A DNA stretch of 64,000 bases from Sphingomonas sp. LM7 (GCF_002002925.1 NZ_CP019511.1:868001-932000); one strand, 5' to 3'. Shown: positions 28,990 through 38,224, counted from the stretch's first letter. Made by a program: numbers and translations. The notes: a model not told the origin generated them from the letters alone.

Positions 28990-30195
28990 ATGAAACGGAT
29001 GGTTGCCGGGGCCGCGGGGCTGCTGGCTTGTGGTTCTGCGCATGCGCAGGACGTGAAGCTGACGCCCAGCGCCGACGTGCGGCTGCGCTACGAGCATGTC
29101 GATCAGGAAGGAGTGCCGCGCGATGCCGATGCGGTGACGCTGCGGGTGCGGCCGGGGCTGACGGCGAGCTGGACCGGCTGGTCCGCGCTGATCGAAGGCG
29201 AGGGCGTGGTGGCGCTTGCCGATAGCTATAATGACGGGACCAACGGCAAGATCGCCTATCCGCTGGTGGTCGATCCCGAGAATATCGAGCTCAACCGCGC
29301 GCAGATTCGCTACGCCGGAACGGGCGGATCAGTGACGCTCGGGCGCCAGCGGATCGCGCTCGGCGACGATCGCTTCGTCGGATCGGCGCCGTGGCGGCAG
29401 AGCGAGCAGACCTTCGACGCAGTGCGCGTCCAGCTTGGCAAGCCCAAGGGGCTGAGCGCCGACCTGACCTATAGCTGGAGCGTGCGGACGGTGAACGGCC
29501 GCAACGGCACCGGCGCGCGGCCGACGGCGATCGGCGGGGACAATGTCTTTGCGCTACTGAACTATGGGACCGCAGTGGGTACGCTGACCGGGTTCGCCTA
29601 TCTTATCGACCAGGACGAAGCGGCGGTGCAGGGCTATCGGCTGTCGAGCCAGACCTATGGCGTGCGCTTCGTCGGGGCGGCGCCGATCGGCAAGGATCTC
29701 AAGCTCGGCTATGTCGCGACCTGGGCGCGGCAGAGCGACTGGCGCCGCAATCCCAACGACTATGCCGCGGGCTATTGGCAGGGTGAGGCCAGCCTGACTG
29801 CCAAGGGGCTGAGCGCGACGGCGGGTTATGAAGTGCTCGGCGCCGACCAGGGCGTGGCGCTGACAAGCGTGCAGGTGCCGCTGAGCTCGGCGTTCCGCTA
29901 CAATGGCTGGGCGGGCAAGGTCGGGCCGACCCCGGCCAATGGGCTGCGCGACCTGTACGGATCGCTGGGGCATGGCTGGAAAGGCGTGGGGCCGTTCGAC
30001 ACCGTCAATCTGAGCGCAGTCGTCCACCGTTTCGACAGCGATCGGCTCGACCAGCATTACGGCGACGAGCTGGACCTGCTGGCGAGCGTCAAGCGGGGGC
30101 GGTATGCGCTGTCGGCGCGCTATGCGCATTACAAGGCGGATGCGTTCGCGACCGATACCGACAAATTCTGGCTACAGTTCGACTGGAGCCTGTGA
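28990..30195 (+). CDS. Outer-membrane porin, alginate-export type
   Basis: The 401-residue product has a signal peptide (MKRMVAGAAGLLACGSAHA|QD) and a beta-barrel of alternating strands ending in the outer-membrane signature FWLQFDWSL. The opening DVRLRYEHVDQEG and the strand ENIELNRAQIRYAGTGGSVTLGRQRI are typical of the alginate_exp (AlgE-like) family. In sphingomonads such porins are common and rarely tied to alginate itself; the substrate is unknown. No alginate biosynthesis genes are present in the window. Confidence 0.82.
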   Translation: MKRMVAGAAGLLACGSAHAQDVKLTPSADVRLRYEHVDQEGVPRDADAVTLRVRPGLTASWTGWSALIEGEGVVALADSYNDGTNGKIAYPLVVDPENIELNRAQIRYAGTGGSVTLGRQRIALGDDRFVGSAPWRQSEQTFDAVRVQLGKPKGLSADLTYSWSVRTVNGRNGTGARPTAIGGDNVFALLNYGTAVGTLTGFAYLIDQDEAAVQGYRLSSQTYGVRFVGAAPIGKDLKLGYVATWARQSDWRRNPNDYAAGYWQGEASLTAKGLSATAGYEVLGADQGVALTSVQVPLSSAFRYNGWAGKVGPTPANGLRDLYGSLGHGWKGVGPFDTVNLSAVVHRFDSDRLDQHYGDELDLLASVKRGRYALSARYAHYKADAFATDTDKFWLQFDWSL

Positions 30196-30202
30196 GGCGG
30201 GC

Positions 30203-31624
30203 TCAGCGGATCAGCGCCGAATAGTCGTCGCCGATCTGCGGCAATGCCAGCCGTGCGCCTAGCGCAATGAGAACGACCAATGCCAGCATCGCCAGCGCAA
30301 TCCGCGCCGGACGCCGCGGAAGCGGCTCGGTGAGCAGCAGGATCGCGGACAGTCCGGCGGCGAGCATCGACCAGAGATGGTAGCGCCAGTCGATCGATAT
30401 GCTGACGACCAGGAAGCTCAGTTCCATCGCTGTCGCCGATAGCGCGAGCGGAACCGCGAGGCCGTGCGCGGCACTTTGCGCGGGCTGCGCCAGGGCCAGC
30501 ACCGCCAATGCCACGGCCAGCGCGAGGATCGGCGCGCCGAGCGGGCTGTTGGCGAGCCAGCCGGCGAACCGGTCATAGAGCACCACCTGACGTCTCGGCG
30601 AGCCGAGCCCGAAGGTGTTGGGCAGCGATTGGGCCTGGGGCACCGCCTGCGGGAAGTGCCAGGGGACGAACCAGCGCATCGTCGCATTCCAGTGCGCCGC
30701 GCGATGCGACAGATAGGCGCCGGGGTGCGCGATGATGGCGCCGGTCCAAGCCGAGAATAGCTCCTGGCGGGGCCGGCCGGTGAGGTCGTGCTGGAGGAAA
30801 TCGCAGCGCTTGCCGATCGAGAATATGTCCCACAGGATCGAGGAGTGGCAGCGTTGCGCCTCCAGACGGTGCCAGGTTTCCGGCCGCAGCAACGGCACTG
30901 CCTGTGGCCCGGCGCGATGCGCGATGCCGGCGATGTCGAAGATCGGCTGGGTGGCCTCGACACCGCTTTCCTCGGCATCCAGCAAGCCGTGGTTGATCGC
31001 AGGGGATAGCGCGAGGACGGCAAGCGTCGCCGCAACGATCAGCAGGATCCGCGAGGGCCAGTCGCGCCACCGCCACGGCGCGAGCAGCCCGACCGCGAGC
31101 GGCGTCACGGCGAAGACGGCGTTGGACCGGACGAGGATTGCATAGCCGAGGAGCAGGATCACTGCGGCGGTGCCGGGGGCGCCGAGCGGCCTGCCTCGCA
31201 GCCGCTGCCAGGCGACGAGGCCGGTTGCCGCCAGCAATGTGGCGGCCATCTGCCCGTCCTTGACCACCACCGCCTGCCAGCCGAGCAAGGGCGGCCACAG
31301 GCCGAGTGCGAGCACCGCGAGTGCGGCGACGCGTGCGCCGCTACGGGCCAGCGCCGCCGCGAGGAGACCCAGGCCGGTCCAGCAGAGCAGGGTCTGGAGC
31401 AGGAACATCGGTCCCTGGCCGGTCCAGCCCAGCGCATGGAAGAGCGACCAGAGCCGCGCCATCGCCGGCGGATGCCAGTCATAATAGGCGCCGGAAACGA
31501 CCTGCTGGTACTGGGCCACGCTGTCATAATGCGCGACACCAGGCCAGAAGAAGAGCAGCACGCCGGCGCAGAGCAGCGCCGATGCGAGCCCGGACCGGGC
31601 CGGCGGGGAAAGTCGGCGGATCAA
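30203..31624 (-). CDS. Polytopic membrane protein, GT-C glycosyltransferase-like
   Basis: The product of about 473 residues has 10-12 hydrophobic segments. A first loop HYDSVAQYQQVVSGAYYDWHPP carries an Asp and the DWHPP motif seen in GT-C type membrane glycosyltransferases that use lipid-linked sugars. A large loop (about 255-330) is periplasmic in the model. The likely start is TTG at 31624, which overlaps the halogenase stop as TTGA. The pairing with a halogenase is unusual and gives no clear substrate. Function is inferred from topology and one motif only. Confidence 0.65.
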   Translation of the reverse strand: MIRRLSPPARSGLASALLCAGVLLFFWPGVAHYDSVAQYQQVVSGAYYDWHPPAMARLWSLFHALGWTGQGPMFLLQTLLCWTGLGLLAAALARSGARVAALAVLALGLWPPLLGWQAVVVKDGQMAATLLAATGLVAWQRLRGRPLGAPGTAAVILLLGYAILVRSNAVFAVTPLAVGLLAPWRWRDWPSRILLIVAATLAVLALSPAINHGLLDAEESGVEATQPIFDIAGIAHRAGPQAVPLLRPETWHRLEAQRCHSSILWDIFSIGKRCDFLQHDLTGRPRQELFSAWTGAIIAHPGAYLSHRAAHWNATMRWFVPWHFPQAVPQAQSLPNTFGLGSPRRQVVLYDRFAGWLANSPLGAPILALAVALAVLALAQPAQSAAHGLAVPLALSATAMELSFLVVSISIDWRYHLWSMLAAGLSAILLLTEPLPRRPARIALAMLALVVLIALGARLALPQIGDDYSALIR

Positions 31625-33153
31625 GCCCCCCGCGACGCCCCCTGGTTGATCTCGCGGATCAGCGCGCGGTGGCTCGGCAAGTCTTGGGTCGCCTGTTCGC
31701 TGAAATTGCGGATGCGGGCGAACAGCTTCTCCGCCGCCTCGACATTGGGGAAATCGCCGCGGCTTGCCGAGAGATCGGTGGGGAATTCCATCCCGTAGAG
31801 GATGTACTGGTAGTTGAAGAAGGCGAAGCTTTCGAGATCGAGCAGGAAGTCGAAGCGGCTGGGCGGACGGTGGCGCCATTGCCGGAGCAGCTCCTGGAGC
31901 GGCTCGGGGATCGAGGCGGGATCGGCATTGTCGCGCCAGAAGGGCTCGGGGCGGCGGCTCAGGCAGTAATGGAGCTTGAGGAAGTTGATGATGTTCTCGT
32001 AGCGCGCGGCGATCAGCCGGTTGAACCGCGCCGCGGGTGCGTCGGCCGGGCCGCTATGCGGGAACAGCTCGGCGATCATGCCGACCGCGGCCTCGATCAG
32101 CACCACGCCGGTCGATTCGAGCGGCTCCAGGAAGCCGCCCGACAGGCCGACCGCGACGCAGTTTCCGACCCATTGGCGCTCACGATAGCCGGGCTCGAAC
32201 GGGATTATCCGGGCGGTATAGTCGTCATGGCCGATATAGCGGCGCAGGATCTCCGCCGCGCGATCGTCGCCGATATGCGCGGAGGAGTAGACGCAGCCAA
32301 TGCCGCGGGCGCCTTCGAGGCCGATGTCCCAGGTCCAGCCTGCCTCGTGCGCGGTGGCGATCGTGAAGCTCTCGATCGGTGTGTCGGGCCGGTCATAGGG
32401 GATCTTGCAGGCCAGCGCGCGATCGGTGAACAGCTGGTGTTTGACCGACTTGAACGGCACGCCGAGCGCCTTGCCGATCAGCTCGGCGCGGAAGCCAGAA
32501 CAGTCGATGTAGAGGTCGGCCTCCAGCGTGCCGTGGGCGTCGGTGCGGATGCCGGCGATGCTGCCGTCCGCGGCGAGGTCGACGCCGGTGAGCAGGCCGC
32601 GCAAATGCCGAACGCCGAGCTCGACCGCGCGTGCCTCGATCACCTGGGCGAGACGGGCCGCGTCGAAATGATAGGCATAGTTGAGCGGGCCGGCATAATC
32701 GCCTTCGCCTGGCCGCTTGGGTGCGCGCCGGGCCTCGGCGACGCGGTTCTGGATTGTCATCGCCGCAGCGAAGGGCGGGCGGCTGTCCGCGTCCTGGAGC
32801 AGCCAATAGGGGACCAGGCTGCCGCCTTCGGTGTAGAAGGGCGCTTCGAACGGGTGGAGATACTGGTGGCGCGTGCCGTCGGGGCTTGGCGCATGCAGCC
32901 AGTCGTTGAAGCGGATGCCTTGCTTGAAGGTGGCCGAAGCCTCGCGAATGAAGCGGGTCTCGTCGATGCCGAGGAATTTGAGCGTCGAGCGAATCGTCGG
33001 GAAGGCGCCTTCGCCGACGCCGATGATGCCGATATCGGGGGATTCGAGCAGCGTGACCGTGATCCGCCCCTCGAAGAAGCGCGCGAGATAGGCGGCGGTG
33101 AGCCACCCGGCCGTGCCCCCGCCGACCACCAGTATCTCGCGCTTCTCCCGCAT
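31621..33153 (-). CDS. Flavin-dependent tryptophan halogenase family protein
   Basis: The 510-residue protein has the FAD-binding GGGTAGWLTA (11-20), the catalytic lysine region EASATFKQG (K77), the WTWDIG motif (273-278) and FLEPLESTG (341-349) with E346, the active-site glutamate position of PrnA-type enzymes. These enzymes use FADH2, O2 and halide to make hypohalous acid that halogenates indoles or phenols. The usual WxWxIP motif has Gly in place of Pro here. A flavin reductase is not nearby. The neighbouring gene is translationally coupled. Substrate unknown; BrvH-like indole halogenation is one option. Confidence 0.88.
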   Translation of the reverse strand: MREKREILVVGGGTAGWLTAAYLARFFEGRITVTLLESPDIGIIGVGEGAFPTIRSTLKFLGIDETRFIREASATFKQGIRFNDWLHAPSPDGTRHQYLHPFEAPFYTEGGSLVPYWLLQDADSRPPFAAAMTIQNRVAEARRAPKRPGEGDYAGPLNYAYHFDAARLAQVIEARAVELGVRHLRGLLTGVDLAADGSIAGIRTDAHGTLEADLYIDCSGFRAELIGKALGVPFKSVKHQLFTDRALACKIPYDRPDTPIESFTIATAHEAGWTWDIGLEGARGIGCVYSSAHIGDDRAAEILRRYIGHDDYTARIIPFEPGYRERQWVGNCVAVGLSGGFLEPLESTGVVLIEAAVGMIAELFPHSGPADAPAARFNRLIAARYENIINFLKLHYCLSRRPEPFWRDNADPASIPEPLQELLRQWRHRPPSRFDFLLDLESFAFFNYQYILYGMEFPTDLSASRGDFPNVEAAEKLFARIRNFSEQATQDLPSHRALIREINQGASRGA

Positions 33154-33191
33154 CGACCCTTGCTAGCGCAGAGCGCCGGCTACGGGAACCG

Positions 33192-34505
33192 CTAACGCGG
33201 CAGCGTGATCGTCGCAGTGAGGCCGCCGCCGTCGCGATTGGCGAGGACGATGTCGCCGCCGGCGTCATTGACGATCGCACGCGCCAGCGCGAGGCCAAGG
33301 CCGATGCCGCCGGTGTCTCGGTTGCGCGAGGTCTCCAATCGCGTGAACGGCGCGAACACCGCGGCGAGCTTGTCGGCGGGGATGCCGGGGCCGCGATCGG
33401 CGACTTCGATCGCGACCTTGTGCTCGCCGGGAAGCAGGCGGACTTGCGCGCCGTCGCCATATTTGACGGCGTTCTCGATCAGGTTGCGCACCGCCCGGCG
33501 CATCAGCGAGGGGCGCAGGTGCATCTTGAGCCGCGGCGCTTCCTCGAACTCGACCGGGTGATCGAGCTCACGGAAATCATCGACCACCGCGTCGATCAAG
33601 GCCGAGAGATCGACGTCGGTGGGCGGCTCGCTCGGCCGACCCAGGCGGGCGAGCGACAGGATGTCGTCGAGCGTGCGGTTCATCTCGTCGATCGTGTCGG
33701 CCATGCGATTGCGGTCGTCGTCGTCATCGACCGATTCGATCCGGACGCGCAGCGCGGCGAGCGGTGTGCGAAGGTCGTGGCCGATCGCGCCGAGCATACG
33801 GTCCTTCTCGTCGAGCATCGCGTTCACGCGCAGGCTGAGCAGATTATAGGCGGCGATCACTGCGCGGACGTCGCTGGGTCCGCGCTCCTCGAGCGGGTTG
33901 GCGCCATCGCCGGGGCGAAAGTCGCGCGCGGCGCCGGCGAGCGAGCGCAACGGCTTGGAGATGCGGCGGACGATCCACATCACCGGCAACAGGATGATGA
34001 CGTAGAGGATCAGGGTCTGGAAGATCAGCGCGGCAATCAGCCGGCGATCGGCGCGATACCAGGGCGCATTGGTGGTAAGCCAACCCTTGCCCGGCTGCTC
34101 GATCGCGACGACCAGCGCAATGCCCGGCCGCCGGCGATCGCGGCTCTCTTCGGGAGCCATCTGGCGGATCCCGGTGTCGATCCGTCCGGCGGCGATGCCG
34201 AGTTCGGACAGCTGGGCGCGGAGCTCTGCAGCAACTTCGTCGCGCCGTTCGAGCCCGGACGGGATCGGATTGTTCGCGACCCGCCGCACCCGGCCCCGAT
34301 CGGGGGACAGCGCGCGCCCGTTGGTCCGTTCGCGTTCGAGCGCGTCGGTGATCCGCGTGATCGACTGGCTCGTCGCCTGGGCGAGCCGGAATTGAGTGCG
34401 GTCGCGCACGGCGATGGCGAAATTGACTGCCTGCGCCGTGAATAGCGCGACGGCGATGAGCAGCGCCATCTGGCCGGCCAGGCTTTTCGGGAGAAAACGC
34501 CTCAA
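33192..34505 (-). CDS. Sensor histidine kinase, EnvZ-like
   Basis: The 437-residue kinase has two membrane segments (about 12-32 and 160-180), a periplasmic sensor loop, HAMP and the H-box GHDLRTPLAALRVRIES. The N-box is NLIENAVKYGDGA, and the ATP motifs are DRGPGIPADKL and GGIGLGLALARAIV. The TTG start overlaps the response-regulator stop as TTGA, so the regulator is translated first. EnvZ-type kinases respond to osmolarity or envelope state; the signal here is unknown. Confidence 0.9.
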   Translation of the reverse strand: MRRFLPKSLAGQMALLIAVALFTAQAVNFAIAVRDRTQFRLAQATSQSITRITDALERERTNGRALSPDRGRVRRVANNPIPSGLERRDEVAAELRAQLSELGIAAGRIDTGIRQMAPEESRDRRRPGIALVVAIEQPGKGWLTTNAPWYRADRRLIAALIFQTLILYVIILLPVMWIVRRISKPLRSLAGAARDFRPGDGANPLEERGPSDVRAVIAAYNLLSLRVNAMLDEKDRMLGAIGHDLRTPLAALRVRIESVDDDDDRNRMADTIDEMNRTLDDILSLARLGRPSEPPTDVDLSALIDAVVDDFRELDHPVEFEEAPRLKMHLRPSLMRRAVRNLIENAVKYGDGAQVRLLPGEHKVAIEVADRGPGIPADKLAAVFAPFTRLETSRNRDTGGIGLGLALARAIVNDAGGDIVLANRDGGGLTATITLPR

Positions 34506-35221
34506 AGCCGGGTCACCTCGGCGGCGAGGGTGTAGCCGCCGCCCCAGACGGTCTTGATCAGCGCGGGGTTCTTGGCGTCGGGCTCGATCTTCTTGCGCAG
34601 GCGGCTGACCTGGTTGTCGATCGCGCGGTCGAAGGCGGCGGCCTCGCGACCCTGGGTCAGATCGAGCAGCTGATCGCGGGTGAGGACCTGGCGGGGGCGG
34701 GTGACCAGCGCGTGGAGGAGGTTGTATTCGCCGGTCGACAGCGGGACCGAGACGCCTTCGCGGTCGACCAGCGCGCGCTCGCCGGTCTTGAGCACCCAGC
34801 CGGCGAAGGCGTAGCTGCCGGTCTCGGGCGCATGCTGCTTGGCGCCGCCGCCGGCCACGCGGCGGAGGATGACCTTGATGCGCGCGGCGAGCTCGCGCGG
34901 GGAAAACGGCTTCACGACATAGTCGTCGGCACCCATCTCCAGTCCGACGATTCGGTCGGTCTCTTCGCTGCGCGCGGTCAGCAGGATCACCGGGGTTTCG
35001 CCGGTCTCACGGATATGGCGGCAAAGGCTCAGGCCGTCCTCGCCCGGCATCATGATGTCGAGGATGACGAGATCGATCGCGTAGGCAGCCATCCGCGCGC
35101 GAGCGCCCTCGGCATCGCCGGCCTGGGTGACGCGAAACCCCTGCTTGGTGAGATATTGCGCGAGCGGCTCGCGGATCGAGCGTTCGTCGTCGACGAGGAG
35201 GAGATGGGGGGCTTCGGACAT
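34502..35221 (-). CDS. OmpR-family response regulator
   Basis: The 239-residue protein has a receiver domain with acidic D11/D12, phosphorylation site D55 (LDIMMPGEDG) and K-PFSPREL. The winged-helix domain contains LSTGEYNLLHALVTRPRQVLTRDQLLDLT and a recognition helix region FDRAIDNQVSRLRKKIE. This is the OmpR subfamily signature. It pairs with the coupled kinase gene downstream. The EF-hand gene upstream is on the same strand but ends in a terminator. Confidence 0.92.
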   Translation of the reverse strand: MSEAPHLLLVDDERSIREPLAQYLTKQGFRVTQAGDAEGARARMAAYAIDLVILDIMMPGEDGLSLCRHIRETGETPVILLTARSEETDRIVGLEMGADDYVVKPFSPRELAARIKVILRRVAGGGAKQHAPETGSYAFAGWVLKTGERALVDREGVSVPLSTGEYNLLHALVTRPRQVLTRDQLLDLTQGREAAAFDRAIDNQVSRLRKKIEPDAKNPALIKTVWGGGYTLAAEVTRL

Positions 35222-35248
35222 GATGCGACCGTAACAACTCCGACGATG

Positions 35249-35292
35249 AAAAGAAGTGCCGGGCGGCGAGAGGAGGGTAAGCCGCCCGGCAC
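35249..35292 (-). terminator. Intrinsic terminator of the EF-hand gene
   Basis: Perfect 12-base arms (35281-35292 and 35256-35267) with a 13-base loop lie seven bases beyond the EF-hand stop. On the minus strand they are followed by TTCTTTT. It isolates the EF-hand gene from the two-component genes. Confidence 0.8.
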
Positions 35293-35299
35293 AGGGAAG

Positions 35300-35716
35300 C
35301 TATTCGGCGCCGCGGCGCTCCATCATCCCGCGCATCCGCTCACGCGCAGCGGTGCGTTCGGCCTGGTCGAGCTTGCCGTCGCCGTTGGTATCGAGGCGCT
35401 CGAAGCGACGCGTGGCCTGGGCGCGCTGTTCGGCGAGCGAGATGGCGCCGTCGCCATCAGTGTCGATGCGGCCCATCATGCGGCCGCCGCGCGTGCCGTC
35501 GCCGGGGCGCTCGTCCTTGGCAATCTTGCCATCCTTGTTGGCGTCGAGCTTGGCGAACCGTGCGTCGACATCGGCGAGGAACTCAGCCTTTGTGACAGTG
35601 CCGTCGCTATTGGTATCGGCCTGGCCGAAGGGGTCGGCGCCGGCCTGCGGCGCGGCGAGGGCGGGGGCGGCGAGCAGCGCGGTGCCGAGCAGCGCGGCGG
35701 CAAGGGTCTTGTTCAT
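35300..35716 (-). CDS. Exported EF-hand calcium-binding protein
   Basis: The 138-residue product has a signal peptide (residues 1-22, cut near LAA|PQ). Four calcium-binding loops follow: DTNSDGTVTKAE (34-45), DANKDGKIAKDE (58-69), DTDGDGAISLAE (85-96) and DTNGDGKLDQAE (109-120). All have the D-x-D/N-x-D-G pattern. A basic, Met-rich end follows. Periplasmic calmodulin-like proteins of this type are common in sphingomonads; the partner is unknown. It stands next to a two-component system, which could control it, but this is only positional. Confidence 0.85.
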   Translation of the reverse strand: MNKTLAAALLGTALLAAPALAAPQAGADPFGQADTNSDGTVTKAEFLADVDARFAKLDANKDGKIAKDERPGDGTRGGRMMGRIDTDGDGAISLAEQRAQATRRFERLDTNGDGKLDQAERTAARERMRGMMERRGAE

Positions 35717-35843
35717 GCGGCGAACTCCAACAGGGCGCGGAATTCCGCGACTGATGGCCTTTTGGCGGGGAGCTGTCGCAAGGGTTTGTCAGCGAGTGGG
35801 CAAGTTGTCGCAAATTGTCGCGGGAGGTGCGACGCATATTGTA

Positions 35844-35936
35844 CCCCTGCGAAGGCCGGGGCCCAGCTTCGACGAACTGGCGAGCTTGGCACCATCCACC
35901 GACGGGATTGCAACTGGGCCCCGGCCTTCGCCGGGG
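35844..35936. repeat. Palindromic repeat element with 23-base arms
   Basis: The left arm 35844-35866 (CCCCTGCGAAGGCCGGGGCC...) and right arm 35914-35936 are inverted copies with one mismatch, separated by 47 bases. The CGAAGGCCGGGGCCCAG core is of a type often seen between sphingomonad genes (general knowledge). It lies between the EF-hand and thioesterase genes. It could form a large cruciform or RNA hairpin; there is no coding potential. Confidence 0.7.
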
Positions 35937-35960
35937 AACGGGTGGGTTTCGGCTTGGGGC

Positions 35961-36734
35961 TCAGCCGAAGATCGCGACGCCCTGCATGGCTTCTGCGATC
36001 GGTTCGCCGGCGGCATTCCAGATCGACATGCGCTGGCTGCTATAGCCGTGATGCGCGGTGTCGGCGCGGGCGTGGAGGAGCCACCAGCCGTCATCGGTGC
36101 GCGGCTCGGGGGTGAGGAAGTTGATCTGCCAGTTGAGCGAACTGAGCGGAGTCTGGCGCTGCGCCGCGAGCTTGAAGGCGCCGGGGGGCAGGCCGTCGCC
36201 GATCGCCATCAGTTCGACCATCGGGTGGAGGCCTTCGCGCGCGCGAAGGCGCGCCCAGCGCAGCCATTCGGTGGGCCCCAGATCGGCTTTCGAATCCCAG
36301 AAATTGAAGTTGCCGGTGAAGAAGGTTTCGGGACCGGTGTAGAGTTCAGCGTCGGGCGCGGGAGGCGCGATCGTGCCACGGGGCGCTTCGTCATGCGCGA
36401 TCACCGAGGAAAGCTCGGCCATGAACACGAAGGTCGCGCGCAGGCCGAGGCCGGCCTCGGACGTCACATCGGCCTGGAGGAAGGCGGCGTTGCGACCGCG
36501 GCGGAGCTTGGTCGCGGTGACGGTGACGTCACCGGCGAGCGGGCCGATAAACGCGATCTGCGCCGAACGGAGCGGGGGCAGGTCGGGTTCGAGTTCGAGC
36601 GCGGCCTGAAGCGCGAGTGCAGCGGAAAGCCCGCCATAGGCAGTACGCCCCTGCATCCAGTCGCCCGGGATCGTGGCGCGGAACCCGGCGTCGTGGCGCT
36701 CGGCGGCGGCGAGGATATCGGCGATCGGTGTCAT
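35961..36734 (-). CDS. Acyl-CoA thioesterase-like protein, double hot-dog type
   Basis: The 257-residue protein has a tandem hot-dog layout. The N-terminal half has WMQGRTAYGGLSAALALQAA and SAQIAFIGPLAGDV, and the C-terminal half has SSLNWQINFLTPEP and HHGYSSQRMSIWNAAGEPIAEAMQGVAIF. This matches the 4HBT_3/TesB-like group that hydrolyses acyl-CoA esters. Its ATG at 36734 overlaps the stop of the upstream acyl-CoA ligase as ATGA, so ligase and thioesterase are made together. Substrate chain length is not predictable. Confidence 0.83.
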   Translation of the reverse strand: MTPIADILAAAERHDAGFRATIPGDWMQGRTAYGGLSAALALQAALELEPDLPPLRSAQIAFIGPLAGDVTVTATKLRRGRNAAFLQADVTSEAGLGLRATFVFMAELSSVIAHDEAPRGTIAPPAPDAELYTGPETFFTGNFNFWDSKADLGPTEWLRWARLRAREGLHPMVELMAIGDGLPPGAFKLAAQRQTPLSSLNWQINFLTPEPRTDDGWWLLHARADTAHHGYSSQRMSIWNAAGEPIAEAMQGVAIFG

Positions 36735-38224
36735 AGATGGCGGTCGCGCAGCTCGCGCTTGAGCACCTTGCCGATCGCGCTGCGCGGCAGCTCGTCGACG
36801 CGGCGGAGATCGGCAAGGCGCTGGGTCTTGCCGAGGCGGGCGTTGCACCAGGCCAGGATATCCGCGGTTTCGCCGCCGCCGACATAGAACCCGACCGGAG
36901 TCTCGCCCCATTGCTCGGACGGCATGCCGACGACGCTGCAGTCGGCGACTTCGGGATGCTGGGCCAGTACCGCTTCGAGGTCGGAGGGATAGACGTTGAA
37001 GCCGCCCGAGATGATCAGGTCCTTCTTGCGATCGAGCAAGGTGAGGAAGCCGTCTTCGTCGAAGCGGCCGATATCGCCGTGGCGGATGAAGCGGTTGCCG
37101 GCCTCGTCATACCAGCTGGCGTCGTCGGTGGCCTCGGCCCGGCCATGATAGCCGGTCATCATCGCGCCCGAGCGGCCGACGACTTCGCCGGTCTCGCCTT
37201 GTGCGACTTCGCGGCCTTCGTCGTCGATCAGGCGGATGTCGTGGCCGTCGATCGGCTTTCCGACGGTGTTGAGCTTGTCGGGGTGGGCGTTGCAGATGAG
37301 GATCGTGGTGCCGCCGCCTTCGGTCATGCCGTAATATTCGACGAGCAGGCCGGGCCAGCGGGCGAGCACATCGGCCTTGAGCTCGGCGGAGAAGGGCGCG
37401 CTGGTGCAGGTCTTGAGCGTGAAGCTGGAGAGATCGAAGCGGTCGAATTCGGGATCGGTCATCAGCCGGCGATACTGGACCGGCACCAGCATCGTGACGC
37501 TGCCGCGGTGCTTCTCGGCCTGGACCAGATAGTCGCGCGCGTCGAACTTGGCCATCAGCACGACCGTGCCGCCCCAGCCGAGCGTGGGGAGGAAGCTGAC
37601 CAGTGTGGTGTTCGAATAAAGCGGGGTGGCGACCATCGTCACTGCTTCGCCGAACCCGGCAGGGGCACGGCCGATATGGACCCAGCGCATCGCGTGCGGC
37701 TGGACGATGCCTTTTGGCGTGCCGGTGGTGCCGGAAGAATAGATGATGTTGAACGGATCTTCGGGGGCGATGATCGCGGGCGCCGGCGTGCCGTCGCCGA
37801 GCCAGTCGTCGAGATTTTCCAGCGCGACGGTGCGCACCGGCACGTCGATGGCGTGCGCGGCGTCGTGGAACAGGATCGGCGCGCCGCAATCGGCAACCAT
37901 TGCGGCGAGTTGCCCGGGCGTGGCGGAGGGGGCGAGCGGGGCGGCGACGCAGCCGGCGCGCAGGGCACCCAGCAGCACCAGGCCATAGTCCAGCGTGGAG
38001 GGGCCGAGGATCGCGACCGGCTGGCCCGGCGTGACGCCGTCGCGCTGGAGCGAGAAGGCGATGCGATCCATCGTCCGGTCGAGCTCGGTATAGCTCACTA
38101 CGCGGTCGCCGAAGACAATCGCGGGCTTGGTGCCGCGTTCGCGGGCATGGGCGCGGATGAGATCGGCGAGTGTGGCGAAGTCGCTGGCGAGCATCGTCGC
38201 GGCGGTCGTGAAAGTGTCCCCCAT
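36731..38224 (-). CDS. AMP-dependent acyl-CoA synthetase
   Basis: The 497-residue enzyme belongs to the ANL superfamily and activates a carboxylate with ATP and CoA. The A3 motif is IIYSSGTTGTPKGI, A5 is YYGMTEGG, A7/A8 are HGDIGRFDEDG and LDRKKDLIISGGFNVYPSDLE, and the catalytic lysine is in IGKVLKREL. The full set indicates an active ligase. It is coupled to a thioesterase; a pair like this could shape an acyl-CoA pool. The substrate is probably a medium- or long-chain or aryl acid, but this is not certain. Confidence 0.9.
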   Translation of the reverse strand: MGDTFTTAATMLASDFATLADLIRAHARERGTKPAIVFGDRVVSYTELDRTMDRIAFSLQRDGVTPGQPVAILGPSTLDYGLVLLGALRAGCVAAPLAPSATPGQLAAMVADCGAPILFHDAAHAIDVPVRTVALENLDDWLGDGTPAPAIIAPEDPFNIIYSSGTTGTPKGIVQPHAMRWVHIGRAPAGFGEAVTMVATPLYSNTTLVSFLPTLGWGGTVVLMAKFDARDYLVQAEKHRGSVTMLVPVQYRRLMTDPEFDRFDLSSFTLKTCTSAPFSAELKADVLARWPGLLVEYYGMTEGGGTTILICNAHPDKLNTVGKPIDGHDIRLIDDEGREVAQGETGEVVGRSGAMMTGYHGRAEATDDASWYDEAGNRFIRHGDIGRFDEDGFLTLLDRKKDLIISGGFNVYPSDLEAVLAQHPEVADCSVVGMPSEQWGETPVGFYVGGGETADILAWCNARLGKTQRLADLRRVDELPRSAIGKVLKRELRDRHL

